A stretch of 64,000 nucleotides of DNA. Source: Oscillospiraceae bacterium (GTDB taxonomy: Bacteria > Bacillota > Clostridia > Oscillospirales > Ruminococcaceae). Made by a program: the position numbers and the translations under genes. The notes beneath the pieces were generated by a model that saw only the letters and a program-made list of their open reading frames with translations, made no database searches and was not told where the DNA came from. Within the stretch, counting starts at the first letter, position 1; each line of letters starts with the position of its first letter. Positions 32,754 through 41,511 of the stretch are shown here, piece after piece. The DNA is taken from assembly GCA_004557855.1 (NCBI GenBank), contig SFFJ01000002.1, positions 1 to 64,000 of the forward strand, in the 5' to 3' direction.

Positions 32754-32833
32754 GGGGCGCAGCCCCTTTCGGCGGAGCCGAAAGCCACGCGCGAAGCGCG
32801 TGGAGCCCGCCGCAGGCGGGCGGGCTGCGCCCC
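32754..32833 (+). repeat. Cloverleaf palindromic element E
   Basis: A 12-bp outer stem GGGGCGCAGCCC and arms of 8, 8 and 7 bp closed by GGA, GAA and GCA, with one unpaired base. It lies in the leader of the downstream MBL gene. Confidence 0.95.
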
Positions 32834-32890
32834 GGATGCCCCCTGCACGGGGGAGAGGGCGCAGGAAAATCCACCCACGGAGGGGACAGC

Positions 32891-33676
32891 ATGGTGACAT
32901 TTTTTCCGCTATCCAGCGGCAGCAGCGGCAATAGCTATTACCTTTCCGCCGGAGAGGGGCAGGGCGGCCTGCTCATTGATGCGGGTATTTCCGCGCGGCG
33001 GACCCGCTGCACCCTGTGCGATGCGGGGATCGACCCGGAGGGGCTGCGGGGGATTTTAGTCACCCATGACCACACCGACCACATCAGCGGGGTGCGGGTA
33101 CTGGCCAAGCAGCTGCGGCTGCCCATCTACGCCACCGCCGGAACGCTGGAGAGCCTGGCCGGGACGGTGGAGGCGGGTACGCAGCTCATCCCGCTGGAGG
33201 AGGAGCAGGAAATAGCCGGAATGGGGATAAGCCCCTTTGCGACCCAGCACGACGCCCCCGATTCCTGCGGCTTTCGCATCGAGGCCGGGAGCAGGACCAT
33301 CGGCTTTGCCACCGACCTGGGCGCCGTGACCGCCACCGTATGGGCGCACCTGCTGGGGTGTCATCTGGCGGTGCTGGAATCCAACTATGAGGACAGCGTG
33401 CTGATGAACTGCACCTATCCCTATTATCTCAAGCAGCGCATCCGGTCGGAATACGGGCATCTTTCCAACGCCGAGGCCGCCAAAACGGTGGAGGCGCTGG
33501 CACAGCGGGGCACGGCGCATTTTGTGCTGGCGCATTTAAGCCGGGAAAGCAATACCCCGGCGCTGGCACGCAGCAATACCGAGGCGGCGCTTTCCGCGGC
33601 CGGGATGCAGCCGGAGCGGGACTACCGCCTGTGGATCGCCCCGCGGGACGGCCCCGGGACGATGATCCGCTTTTGA
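32891..33676 (+). CDS. MBL-fold metallo-hydrolase, WalJ/YycJ type
   Basis: A 261-residue metallo-beta-lactamase-fold protein. It has FFPLSSGSSGNSYYL at the N-terminus as in WalJ/YycJ, the metal motif THDHTDHISG, GFATDLGAV and HLSRESNTP. Family members are 5'-to-3' DNA exonuclease candidates linked to the WalRK system, but no walR or walK is present here. The start at 32891 follows GGAGGGGAC. It is 12 bases upstream of rlmH, matching a walJ-rlmH neighbourhood seen in other Firmicutes. Confidence 0.85.
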   Translation: MVTFFPLSSGSSGNSYYLSAGEGQGGLLIDAGISARRTRCTLCDAGIDPEGLRGILVTHDHTDHISGVRVLAKQLRLPIYATAGTLESLAGTVEAGTQLIPLEEEQEIAGMGISPFATQHDAPDSCGFRIEAGSRTIGFATDLGAVTATVWAHLLGCHLAVLESNYEDSVLMNCTYPYYLKQRIRSEYGHLSNAEAAKTVEALAQRGTAHFVLAHLSRESNTPALARSNTEAALSAAGMQPERDYRLWIAPRDGPGTMIRF

Positions 33677-33688
33677 GGAGGGGAAAGG

Positions 33689-34162
33689 ATGCTGAAGATA
33701 CAGGTCATTGCCATCGGCAGGGTGAAAGAGGACTGGATGCGGCAGGGCATTGCCGAATACCAAAAGCGGCTGGGCGCCTATTGCAAATTCGAGATCATCG
33801 AGCTGGAGGAATACCGCCTGCCCGATCACCCCTCGGAGGCCGAGATCGCCCATGGGCTGGAGGAGGAGGGGAACCGTATCCTGAAAAAGGCGGCGGGACT
33901 GCTCTTCCCCCTGTGCATCGAGGGCGAAATGCTGACCTCGCCGCAGTTGGCCGGGCTGGTGGCCGACTCCGCCCAGAAAAGCGGATGTCTTTCCTTTATC
34001 ATCGGCGGCAGCTTCGGGCTGTCCCCGCAGGTAAAGGCGGCGGCCACGCGCCGGATCAGCTTTTCCCGGCTGACCTTTCCGCATCAGCTGGCGCGGGTGC
34101 TGCTGTGTGAGCAGCTGTACCGTGCCTGTGCCATCAATGCCGGGACGAAATACCACAAATGA
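33689..34162 (+). CDS. rlmH: 23S rRNA pseudouridine-1915 N3-methyltransferase
   Basis: A 157-residue SPOUT methyltransferase. It has IGRVKEDWMRQGIAEYQKRL at the N-terminus, FIIGGSFGLSPQV forming the SAM-binding knot, and the conserved C-terminus TFPHQLARVLLCEQLYRAC followed by KYHK. It methylates the pseudouridine at position 1915 in helix 69. RBS GAGGGGAAAGG. A terminator follows directly. Confidence 0.96.
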   Translation: MLKIQVIAIGRVKEDWMRQGIAEYQKRLGAYCKFEIIELEEYRLPDHPSEAEIAHGLEEEGNRILKKAAGLLFPLCIEGEMLTSPQLAGLVADSAQKSGCLSFIIGGSFGLSPQVKAAATRRISFSRLTFPHQLARVLLCEQLYRACAINAGTKYHK

Positions 34163-34164
34163 AC

Positions 34165-34204
34165 GCTCCCCCGTAGTCTGTGAAAGGCTGCGGGGGAGTT
34201 TTTT
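34165..34204 (+). terminator. Terminator of rlmH
   Basis: CTCCCCCG/CGGGGGAG stem followed by TTTTTT. Confidence 0.88.
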
Positions 34205-34295
34205 GGGTTGGGAGCGTTGGGGAAAGTTGTAGGGGGGCAGGAGAGGGAGAAAAAGCAGCGGGAGGGGAAAGCATTGGGGGAAGCTGCAGGGGGCA

Positions 34296-34374
34296 GGGGC
34301 GCAGCCCGCCCGCCGCAGGCGGGCCCACGAGCGAAGCTCGTGGCTTTCGGCGGAGCCGAATGGGGCTGCGCCCC
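34296..34374 (+). repeat. Cloverleaf palindromic element F
   Basis: An 11-bp outer stem and arms closed by GCA, GAA and GGA (one mismatch in the third). An extra 8-bp hairpin with GCA loop follows at 34380 to 34398. Confidence 0.92.
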
Positions 34375-34561
34375 GTTTGGCGCCCGCGCAGCGGGCGCGG
34401 CGGGGTGGGCGAAGGCCGGGTGTTTTGTGATGGGGGGAGTTTTTTGGGCCTGCGGGGGAGGAGGAGAAAGGGGCTTGGTAAGAGCGGGGGTTTGAGTGGG
34501 CGCAGGGGGAGAGGGAGCGAAAGCAGTGTGAGGGGAAAGCGTTGGGGGAAGGCAGGGGGCA

Positions 34562-34640
34562 GGGGCGCAGCCCGCCCGCCGCAGGCGGGCCCACGAGCGA
34601 AGCTCGTGGCTTTCGGCGGAGCCGAAAGGGGCTGCGCCCC
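34562..34640 (+). repeat. Cloverleaf palindromic element G
   Basis: Nearly identical to element F, 266 bases away, with the third arm fully paired. The sequence upstream of both (GGGGAAAGC, then TTGGGGGAAG, then GGGGGCAGGGGCGCAG) is also shared, so a segment of about 270 bases was duplicated. An extra hairpin with GGA loop follows at 34646 to 34660. Confidence 0.92.
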
Positions 34641-34719
34641 GTTTGGCGCCCGGAGGGCGCAAAAACCCGCCCTCCGGGGAGGACGGGGATAGGGCAGGAT
34701 GGTGCGGGGGGACGGGGGT

Positions 34720-35808
34720 TTAGTCCGGCAGGAGGGCGGAAAAGCCGGGGGTGAGGTCGGTATTGAGGAGGGTGGGAGCGCCGTACAGCAGCAGGGTGCG
34801 GTCATAGCGGCGGGCGGCGACGGAGGAAAGCAGGTCGGGGGTGCAGCGGGTCACATCCACATAGGTGATGCTGCCGTAGTGCAGCGCCAGATAGGGGATG
34901 ACGCACAGGGCATTCTCATCCCCCAAAAGGAGCAGGCTGCGGGAGACGCTGCCTTCGGCGGAGACGGTGATGCAGGCGGCGGGGCCGCCCAGAATGCAAT
35001 CCATGCCGGTGGTGCCCTCCAGCGGGTAGAGGGTGGAAAAGCTGCGGACGGCGCCGTCGGCGGCGGTGTGGGTGACGGTATAGCTGCGGGGGTCCGAAAG
35101 GGGCAGCAGGGCGGTTACCACATCCGGGCGGACTTTATCATAGCTCCAGCGGGCGTACAGGTCGCCGGTGCAATCGTACCGCAGGGGGGTATTGGTGAAG
35201 TGGTCCTTGGCATAGGGGTAGTAATCCAGCGCCGGGGCCAGCGCCCGGTACAGCAGGTAGCCGGTCAGCTGGGTGGGGCGGGAGTCGGTGCGGTAGAACA
35301 GGCGGCTGCCGCTGTGCTCCTGCAGCAGGGGATAGCCGTTTTGCACCTCGCTGCAGAGGGGGGAGAGGGCGGAAATGGCATTTCCCAGCCAGCTTTCCTG
35401 GTCGAACAGCAGGGCGGCCTCCGGGAGGAGGTCACTGCTGATGGCGCAGGCGCTGGGCAGCAGCAGCACATAGGGTTCGGTCGCGCGGCAGTAATCCTGC
35501 AGGGCGGCCAGATTTTTTTCTCCCAGCGTTTCATCGGCTACCGTCAGGTTTTCGATGAGCCCCTCGCCGGTGAAGTAGATGCCGTCCGTTTCCTGCACGC
35601 CGCCCAGCATCAGCAGGGTGGTTTTCCACTGCTTCAGGGCGTCCCGCAGGGGCAGGTTCTGCCGCAGGGCGGCTTCGGTTTTGGCACCGATGCACCCCTC
35701 GGCGGAGGTGAAATCGGCGAAATAGTGACCGGTGAGGGTGAGGCTGCCCAGCAGTCCGCCGAACAGCAGCACGATATAGATGAGGGTGATGATCCGGTAG
35801 CGCTTCAT
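34720..35808 (-). CDS. DHHW-like extracytoplasmic protein with altered motif
   Basis: A 362-residue protein with one N-terminal membrane anchor (IITLIYIVLLFGGLLGSLTL) and an extracytoplasmic domain. By layout (YFADFTSAEGC near the start, YVLLLPSACAISSDLLPE, FYRTDSRPTQLTGYLLYRAL) it resembles DHHW/AlgX-like partners of MBOAT acyltransferases. The motif expected as TDHHW reads TDSRP, so the residues normally linked to O-acetyl transfer are missing. It lies downstream of the MBOAT gene on the same strand. Confidence 0.6.
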   Translation of the reverse strand: MKRYRIITLIYIVLLFGGLLGSLTLTGHYFADFTSAEGCIGAKTEAALRQNLPLRDALKQWKTTLLMLGGVQETDGIYFTGEGLIENLTVADETLGEKNLAALQDYCRATEPYVLLLPSACAISSDLLPEAALLFDQESWLGNAISALSPLCSEVQNGYPLLQEHSGSRLFYRTDSRPTQLTGYLLYRALAPALDYYPYAKDHFTNTPLRYDCTGDLYARWSYDKVRPDVVTALLPLSDPRSYTVTHTAADGAVRSFSTLYPLEGTTGMDCILGGPAACITVSAEGSVSRSLLLLGDENALCVIPYLALHYGSITYVDVTRCTPDLLSSVAARRYDRTLLLYGAPTLLNTDLTPGFSALLPD

Positions 35809-35892
35809 GGCGGGCCTCCTTTTCGGGCTCCCCGGGGGACGGGGGCGGGATGGTGCGGGGCAGTTTGGTTGGGGGGATTGTGCAGGGGGCGG

Positions 35893-35969
35893 GGGCGCAG
35901 CCCCGCCCCGCCGCAGGCGGGGCCGGCGGACGGAGTCCGCCGAGGCGGCGGAGCCGCCGGGCTGCGCCC
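35893..35969 (+). repeat. Cloverleaf palindromic element H
   Basis: An 11-bp outer stem (GGGCGCAGCCC) and arms of 8, 8 and 6 bp closed by GCA, GGA and GGA. It is preceded by TTGTGCAGGGGG. Confidence 0.93.
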
Positions 35970-35995
35970 GTGGGGTTGCGGCTTGCAGAAACGGG

Positions 35996-36082
35996 GGGCC
36001 GCAGGCCGCCCGCCGCCGCAGGCGGCGGGCAAGCGGGCGGAGCCCGCTTCGGCGATGCGGAGCATCGCCGGGCCTGCGGCCC
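35996..36082 (+). repeat. Cloverleaf palindromic element I
   Basis: A 12-bp outer stem GGGCCGCAGGCC and contiguous arms of 10, 8 and 9 bp closed by GCA, GGA and GGA, with no unpaired base in 87. It lies 26 bases after element H, between the MBOAT and DHHW-like genes. Confidence 0.95.
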
Positions 36083-36112
36083 GACCCCGCCCCGGGCAGC
36101 TGCGTGGGGATA

Positions 36113-37432
36113 TTACAGCAGGAAGGCCAGCGATGTGGCCAGCAGGATGAGGTTCCATACTAAAGTGACGGCGTGGGAGAGACCGGGCCAGCGGCGGGTA
36201 AAGCGCACCATCAGGGGGGTGGCTGCCCCGCTGCACAGGTATGCGCTGGCCAAAAGCAGCAGCCAGTGGGTCTGGAGCAGGTACAGGCAGCTTTGGTTGG
36301 CGGCAGCGGCGCCGCCCAGCCCCAGCATGACCCGCAGAGAGGCCGCAGAGGCGGAAAGGCTGCTGCCGCAGTACCAGCAGAAGGAGATGAGGATGGCGAT
36401 AAAAGTGTAAAGGCGGCAGAGGTAGGGCGGGATTTTTTCCACGTGGCGTTCGATGTAGAGAACCTCGAAGATGATGAACAGCCCCAAAAAGGCGCCCCAC
36501 ACCAGATAGTTGAGGTTGATGCCGTACCACAGGCCCATCAGCATGGTGATGAGCAGGATGTTGACCGAGGTGGAAAGCGGCCCGTTATCCTCGGCACCCA
36601 GCGCCTGATAAACATACTTGCGGACGAAGCGGTTGGCGGAGATATTGAACCGGCCGAAGAAATCCGCCACCGAGGAGCTTTGCAGCGGGTGGTGGAAGTT
36701 TTCCGGCAGGTCCAGCCCGAAGATGGCGCCGGTGCCCCGGGCCATATCGCTGTACCCCGAAAGGGTGAAATAGATGTAGAAGATGTAGCACAGCACGTGC
36801 AGCCAGGTGCCCAGCACCGTCACCTGCAGGGAAAGCAGCGTTTCCCACTGGGTGATGAGCTGCTGCAGGGAAGCGGCCAGGATGACGATTTTGGCAAGGC
36901 CCCGCAAAAACTGCACCATTCCCCGGGTGATGCCCTCGGCGGTCATTTGAAGATGCTCCAGCTGGGGGATGAACTGCTGCGCCGAAACGATGGGGCCGAT
37001 GGGCAGCTTGCCGAAGAAGCAGCAAAACACCCCGTAGCGGATGGGGTCATCGATGGGGTCACATTCCATGTGGTAGAGGTCGATGAGGTAGCCCACCGAG
37101 GTAAAGGCGGCGATGGTGATGCCCACCGGCAGCATCAGCCGGCCCAGCTCGGTGAGGACGGAGCAGAGGACGGCCAGCGCGATGTCCTTGGCGACGGCGG
37201 CCAGCAGGATGGCGTGCGCCCGGGGGTGCGCCATGGCGATGGGTTTGGCAAGGAGGTAATCCGGGACGGTGACGGCCAGCAGCAGCAAAAGACACAGCGG
37301 CGAGAGCAGCCCCACGAACAGGAGGGAGTAGCAAAGCAGGAAGATGCGGCGGCCGGCCCCGCGCAGGAAATAGTAAAGCAGCCCGCCGGCCGGCAGGAAC
37401 ACGAATAAAAATCCCAGTGAGGTAAGCGGCAT
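36113..37432 (-). CDS. MBOAT-family protein with His-to-Tyr change
   Basis: A 439-residue polytopic membrane protein of the MBOAT family (AlgI/DltB-like O-acyltransferases). The start at 37432 follows AAAGGAGA. About ten membrane segments are seen. PIGPIVSAQQFIPQLEH and SGYSDMARGTGAIFGLDLPENFHHPL are characteristic. The invariant active-site histidine in the family motif GLWHG is replaced: the sequence reads MGLWYGINLNYLVWG. Catalysis is doubtful unless another residue substitutes. It is followed by the DHHW-like gene, which has also lost its motif. Confidence 0.8.
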   Translation of the reverse strand: MPLTSLGFLFVFLPAGGLLYYFLRGAGRRIFLLCYSLLFVGLLSPLCLLLLLAVTVPDYLLAKPIAMAHPRAHAILLAAVAKDIALAVLCSVLTELGRLMLPVGITIAAFTSVGYLIDLYHMECDPIDDPIRYGVFCCFFGKLPIGPIVSAQQFIPQLEHLQMTAEGITRGMVQFLRGLAKIVILAASLQQLITQWETLLSLQVTVLGTWLHVLCYIFYIYFTLSGYSDMARGTGAIFGLDLPENFHHPLQSSSVADFFGRFNISANRFVRKYVYQALGAEDNGPLSTSVNILLITMLMGLWYGINLNYLVWGAFLGLFIIFEVLYIERHVEKIPPYLCRLYTFIAILISFCWYCGSSLSASAASLRVMLGLGGAAAANQSCLYLLQTHWLLLLASAYLCSGAATPLMVRFTRRWPGLSHAVTLVWNLILLATSLAFLL

Positions 37433-37478
37433 GGCGGGTGGTCTCCTTTCCTTGGTGTGGTGGGTGCAGGGGGATGGT

Positions 37479-37562
37479 TGCGGGGCGCCCCGCGCCCCCC
37501 GCAGGGGGGCGGCGGGCGTTCCGCCCGCCACGGCGCCGCAGGCGCCGGCGGGGCGCCCCGCA
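37479..37562 (+). repeat. Cloverleaf palindromic element J
   Basis: A 13-bp outer stem and arms of 8, 7 and 7 bp closed by GCA, TTC and GCA, with a few unpaired bases. Confidence 0.9.
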
Positions 37563-37608
37563 GGGCCGGGGGTTTGCGGGGAGGGGAAACGGGGCAGGCG
37601 CGGGAGCG

Positions 37609-38193
37609 TTACAGCAGGTCGGCCAGCCGGGTCAGCTCATCGAGGGAGAGAAGCCGGGACAACACGCCCGGCAGGGCGTTGGCGGAAAGCCCCTGCGGCA
37701 GGTCCAGCCGGCGGCAGAGCGCCCGGCGCCGTTCGGCGCTGCCCGGGCCGCCGCAAAAGCCCAGCCGGTACAGGTCGGCCTTGGTGATGGCAGCGGGGGT
37801 GGGGGCGTCGCAGCCCTCCAGCAGGCCCGCCTGCTCCAAAAGCCCCAGTAAAACCGCGGGGGTCATCCCCTCCACGCCCAGCTTTCCCTCGGCGCCGGGG
37901 GCGGCTTTACGGCGCTCCTTGCCGTATATTTCGGGGATGTAAACCTGAATGAGCCGTTCCGGGGGGATGGCCCCGGCCAGATGCCCGCGGATGGCAAAGC
38001 CCGCCCGGTCGCTGTCGGTAAGGATGGCCACGGGCCCCTTTTGCGCCAGCTGCCGGATGAGCGAAAGCTGTTCCTTGTTTTTGTAGATGCGAAAGCCGTC
38101 GGTGAGGAGAATATCCCCCTCCACGATGCTGCACAGTGTTGCTTTATCGTATTTTCCCTCCACGATGAGGGGATATTTGAGCCGCCGCTTCAT
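37609..38193 (-). CDS. TOPRIM-domain protein, RNase M5-like
   Basis: A 194-residue protein. The N-terminal TOPRIM domain has PLIVEGKYDKATL with the catalytic Glu and ILTDSDRAGFAIR with the DxD metal site. The C-terminal part resembles DUF4093. This architecture is shared with ribonuclease M5 (5S rRNA maturation) and its clostridial relatives. The start overlaps the holA stop by four bases, so it is co-translated with holA. Confidence 0.78.
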   Translation of the reverse strand: MKRRLKYPLIVEGKYDKATLCSIVEGDILLTDGFRIYKNKEQLSLIRQLAQKGPVAILTDSDRAGFAIRGHLAGAIPPERLIQVYIPEIYGKERRKAAPGAEGKLGVEGMTPAVLLGLLEQAGLLEGCDAPTPAAITKADLYRLGFCGGPGSAERRRALCRRLDLPQGLSANALPGVLSRLLSLDELTRLADLL

Positions 38194-39242
38194 GCCTTTT
38201 CCCGCCGCAGCAGCTCAATAAGCCGCAGAACGGTGACCTCCAGCACGGTGCGCCCGTCGGCGCCGTTTTGCTTGATGCGAAGATCGGCATCGGCCAGAAT
38301 TTCCAGCGCACCGGAAAGCGCCGCCCCGGAAAGCCGGCCGCACAGCTCCAGCGCCTTGGTAAAGCGGTAACTGCCGCCGTAGCCCAGCTCCTTGCGGGCT
38401 GCGGCCTCGGAGATGCTGCCCCGCCGTACCGCAGCCGCCCGGTAATAATCCACAAAGGACATGGTGAGGATGGTAAGGATGCTGACCGGCTCCTCCCGCA
38501 GGAATAAAAGGTCATCCACGATGGCCATGGCGCCGTTAAAATCGCACCGCAGCACCCGTTCCCCCAGCTGGAACACATTGGCATCCACGGTGGGGGCCAC
38601 CAGCGCTTCGATATCCTCCCTTTGGATTTTGCCGGTGTAGCCCCGGTAGGCCGAAAGCTTTTCCACCTCCTGCCGCAGCCGCAGGCTGTCCAGATTGCAG
38701 TAATCGGCCAGCAGCGCAGCCTCCTCCGGCTCCAGCACGCAGCCCAGCCGCAGCGCCGTCTGCCGGGCGAATTTCGCTACGTCTCCGCGGGTCATGGCGG
38801 CAAAGCGGCAAACGCCCCCGGCCTTATCGCACAGGGTCAGCAGCTCGGCGGCGGCCGCCTCCTTTTTGGCGAACTGCCGGGCGCTGTTGCGCACCGTCAA
38901 GATCAGCAGCCCGTCCTCGGCGGGGGAGGAAAGCAGCTCGGTGAGCTTATTCATCCCCACGCTGCCCAGGGCGGCAGGGTTCAGGTCATCCACCACGGCG
39001 CAGCGCCGCCCCGGCACAAAGCTCATCGACCACAACAGGTCGGCTATGCCGTCCCAGTCCACCTCGCCGCTGCCGTCGCAGCGCAGCAGGTTCATGCTGT
39101 CGCCGTCCGGTACGGCGGTTTTTACCAGCCGTTCCCGTGCCGCCTCGATCTGCCGGTTTTCTTCACCGTACAGCAGATAGACCGGCAGCAGGGCTCCGGC
39201 CTTGATGTGGGTATCCAGCGCGCGTAAATCGGGGAAAATCAC
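38190..39242 (-). CDS. holA: DNA polymerase III delta subunit
   Basis: A 350-residue clamp-loader subunit. The N-terminal motif VYLLYGEENRQIEAARERL is typical; it contains CRFAAMTRGDVAKFARQTAL and VEKLSAYRG, and the C-terminal helical bundle (ALELCGRLSGAALSGALEIL, then ADLRIKQNG). It opens the beta clamp during replication. It overlaps comEC by four bases upstream and the TOPRIM gene by four bases downstream, forming a comEC-holA-TOPRIM operon of the usual Firmicute type. Confidence 0.92.
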   Translation of the reverse strand: MIFPDLRALDTHIKAGALLPVYLLYGEENRQIEAARERLVKTAVPDGDSMNLLRCDGSGEVDWDGIADLLWSMSFVPGRRCAVVDDLNPAALGSVGMNKLTELLSSPAEDGLLILTVRNSARQFAKKEAAAAELLTLCDKAGGVCRFAAMTRGDVAKFARQTALRLGCVLEPEEAALLADYCNLDSLRLRQEVEKLSAYRGYTGKIQREDIEALVAPTVDANVFQLGERVLRCDFNGAMAIVDDLLFLREEPVSILTILTMSFVDYYRAAAVRRGSISEAAARKELGYGGSYRFTKALELCGRLSGAALSGALEILADADLRIKQNGADGRTVLEVTVLRLIELLRREKA

Positions 39243-41269
39243 GGGGCAGCGCCCTCCTTTGGCAGCAGGATGGTCATATCCCCGCCCCGGTAAACCAGCA
39301 GGTCACAGCCGGGGGCCGTCCACAGGCGCCCCTCCCGGTCAATGACGGCGGTGCAGTCGGCGGGAATGTCCTCTGCCGTTATTATACCATAGCCTGTCCA
39401 GCATTTCAGCACTTTTTGCGGCCCGATTTGCAGAACGGTACCGATATTTTCAAGCTCATATAGTGTATAATCCGACAAAATATTACGAATTGTATCACAA
39501 TAGGGCAAAACCGTCACGGTCGGGGGCAGCTGCCCCTCGCCCAGCCGTGCGCTTTCGGTATCCCAAAGAAAAAGGGAGGGCTCTGTTTGCGCCGCAAGCC
39601 GTAGCCCGGCGGAAAGGTCGGACTGCTGCGGCGGCTGCGCCAGAACGGTAACGGCCGGGCTGCCGCAGCGCTGTAAAAAGCGGTTCAGGGAATGGATGCC
39701 GTAGCCGTCCCGCACGCCGGTGAGCAAAAGGGCTTCGTCCCCCTGCTGCACCAGTACGCTGCCGGTGGCGGCATCGGCGGTGAGGGTGAGGGGGCGTTGC
39801 AGGGGCAGGACGACCCCCAGCAGCACCACGCCCGCCGCACAGCCCAAAAGCATCAGCCGCAGGCGGGCCCGGCGGGAACGCAGCAGCACCGCCGCCAGCA
39901 AAAGAACGGTGAAAACGGCAGGGACCGGCCATTGCCACGGGGCGGTACAGGGCAGCACCGCACCCGGCAGCCGGGCAACCCCGCGGGCGACCGCTGCGAT
40001 CCCGGCGGCAAAGCACCGGGCGGCGGCAAAGGGATAGGCGGCGATGCCGAGGGGCAGGCAGAAAAGCGTAAGAAAGGCAAAGAGCATCACCCCGTAGACA
40101 AGGGGGAGGATGAGAAGGTTGGAAAGGATGCCGTACGCCGGGAGATAACCGAAGGAGAGGGCGGCAACGGGCAGGGTGCCCAGCTGCGCCGCCAGCGAAA
40201 CGCAGGCGGTCTCCCACAGGAGGCGGCCGGGACGGCTGCGCCGGGCGGCCGGCCACAGGCGGGTAAGGGGGCGGGCAAGGAGCAATATCCCCAGGGTGGC
40301 GCCGCAGGAGAGCAGAAAACCGAGGTCCCACACGGCGGCGGGATCGAGGAGCAGCAGGACGATGACGGCAAAGCCCAGACCGGTGAGGCCATCCCCGCGG
40401 CGGCCCCGCAGCGGCGCCCCGAGGGAAAGTGCGGCCATCCATGCGGCACGCAGCACGCTGGCGGAAAACCCGGCAAGGGTCATCATGATAAGACAGCAGA
40501 GCGCCGAAAGGACGGCACGGCGGCGACGGCTCCACAGGAGGGCATCCCCCAGACGGGCGCAGGCCCCCAGCAGGATGGAGAGGTGCAGACCAGAAACGGC
40601 CAGCAGGTGGCTGACCCCGGCAGCAGAGAGGGCGGTGCGCAGCGGGGCGGGGAGGTCGGCGGTTTCGGCGGTGAGCATGGCGGTGACGAGGGCGGAGGAC
40701 GGGTCCTCCCCGAGAGAGCGCAGGGAGAGGACGGTTTGGCGGCGCAGCCGCAAAAGCGCCCCCAAGGGGGAGGTGCCGTGGGCGGGGGAGGCGGACAGTG
40801 CACGGGCGGTAAGCGCCACCCCGCCGGAAAGCAGGAGGGCTTTGCCGTCGCTTTCTGCACCGGTGACGGTAAGGGTACCGGCAATGGGCTCCCCGGCAAG
40901 CGGGGTGTCCTCCTCCGGGAGGGTGGCGGTGAGATGCAGCACACGGTGCTGCCCCGCGACCTGTGCATAGACGGTGCTGCGGTGGGCGGTATAGGGACTG
41001 ACCGAGAGGACCGTTCCCGAAAAGGGGAGGGTACTGCCGGTGAGCTGTCGGGCGGCATCCAGGCGCAGGGCATAGACGCCGCCGACCAGCGCGGCGGCCA
41101 TGAGCCCGCAGAGCAGCGGCCGCCACAGGGGACGCAGCGGGCGGATAAGGCCGAGGGCAAGGCAGCAGAGCAGCAGGACGCAAAGCGCCGTGCCGCCCCA
41201 ACGCAGAAAGAGCATCAGGCCGGCGGCGAGCGCCGCCGCACCCCATGCGAGATACCGCCGAATGACCAT
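39239..41269 (-). CDS. comEC: ComEC/Rec2-type membrane protein without metallo-hydrolase motif
   Basis: A 676-residue polytopic protein. The start at 41269 is chosen because GGAGGG lies six bases before it. The N-terminus has two membrane segments and an OB-fold-like domain. The competence domain has VSHLLAVSGLHLSILLGACA and SFGYLPAYGILSNLLILPLV. The C-terminal 180 residues occupy the place of the MBL domain, but the expected HxHxDH motif is absent (AQPPQQSDLSAG at that place), and DVGQGDA reads DAATGSV. DNA channel function is possible; nuclease function is not supported. Confidence 0.85.
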   Translation of the reverse strand: MVIRRYLAWGAAALAAGLMLFLRWGGTALCVLLLCCLALGLIRPLRPLWRPLLCGLMAAALVGGVYALRLDAARQLTGSTLPFSGTVLSVSPYTAHRSTVYAQVAGQHRVLHLTATLPEEDTPLAGEPIAGTLTVTGAESDGKALLLSGGVALTARALSASPAHGTSPLGALLRLRRQTVLSLRSLGEDPSSALVTAMLTAETADLPAPLRTALSAAGVSHLLAVSGLHLSILLGACARLGDALLWSRRRRAVLSALCCLIMMTLAGFSASVLRAAWMAALSLGAPLRGRRGDGLTGLGFAVIVLLLLDPAAVWDLGFLLSCGATLGILLLARPLTRLWPAARRSRPGRLLWETACVSLAAQLGTLPVAALSFGYLPAYGILSNLLILPLVYGVMLFAFLTLFCLPLGIAAYPFAAARCFAAGIAAVARGVARLPGAVLPCTAPWQWPVPAVFTVLLLAAVLLRSRRARLRLMLLGCAAGVVLLGVVLPLQRPLTLTADAATGSVLVQQGDEALLLTGVRDGYGIHSLNRFLQRCGSPAVTVLAQPPQQSDLSAGLRLAAQTEPSLFLWDTESARLGEGQLPPTVTVLPYCDTIRNILSDYTLYELENIGTVLQIGPQKVLKCWTGYGIITAEDIPADCTAVIDREGRLWTAPGCDLLVYRGGDMTILLPKEGAAP

Positions 41270-41394
41270 CAGGCTGCCCTCCATTTGTCAAAAGGTGTCG
41301 TTGGGTCAATTATACATAACCCGAGAGGGATTGGCAATTTATTTTGCTGCCGCATAGCATGGAGCACCGATATTTTTGCCCTGCCGAACCGCCG

Positions 41395-41473
41395 GAGGAC
41401 GGGAGGCGGGCGCCCCGGCGCGGCGGAGGGCTGCCCGAAAGGGTCAGCCCGATGGGAGCAAAGGGGCGCCCGA
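41395..41473 (+). repeat. Family B-like intergenic repeat, copy 5 (diverged)
   Basis: Contains GGAGGGCTGCCCG and GGGTCAGC between GGGCGCCCC-type ends, as in family B, but lacks the AATGAAATGG core. It lies in the divergent comEC/41512 promoter region, which otherwise holds no gene. Confidence 0.5.
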
Positions 41474-41511
41474 CGGTCGGGGGAGAGGCAGGGGCAAGGG
41501 AGGAGCAGGCT

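Noticed and set aside
33536..34805. Minus-strand frames over the F/G repeat region
   Set aside because: Repetitive Pro/Ala/Ser translations of duplicated palindromic DNA; no ribosome binding site.
35807..36410. Open frames across 35.8 to 36.4 kb on both strands
   Set aside because: They are translations of cloverleaf elements H and I, with Gly/Arg/Pro/Ala-rich composition and no homology.
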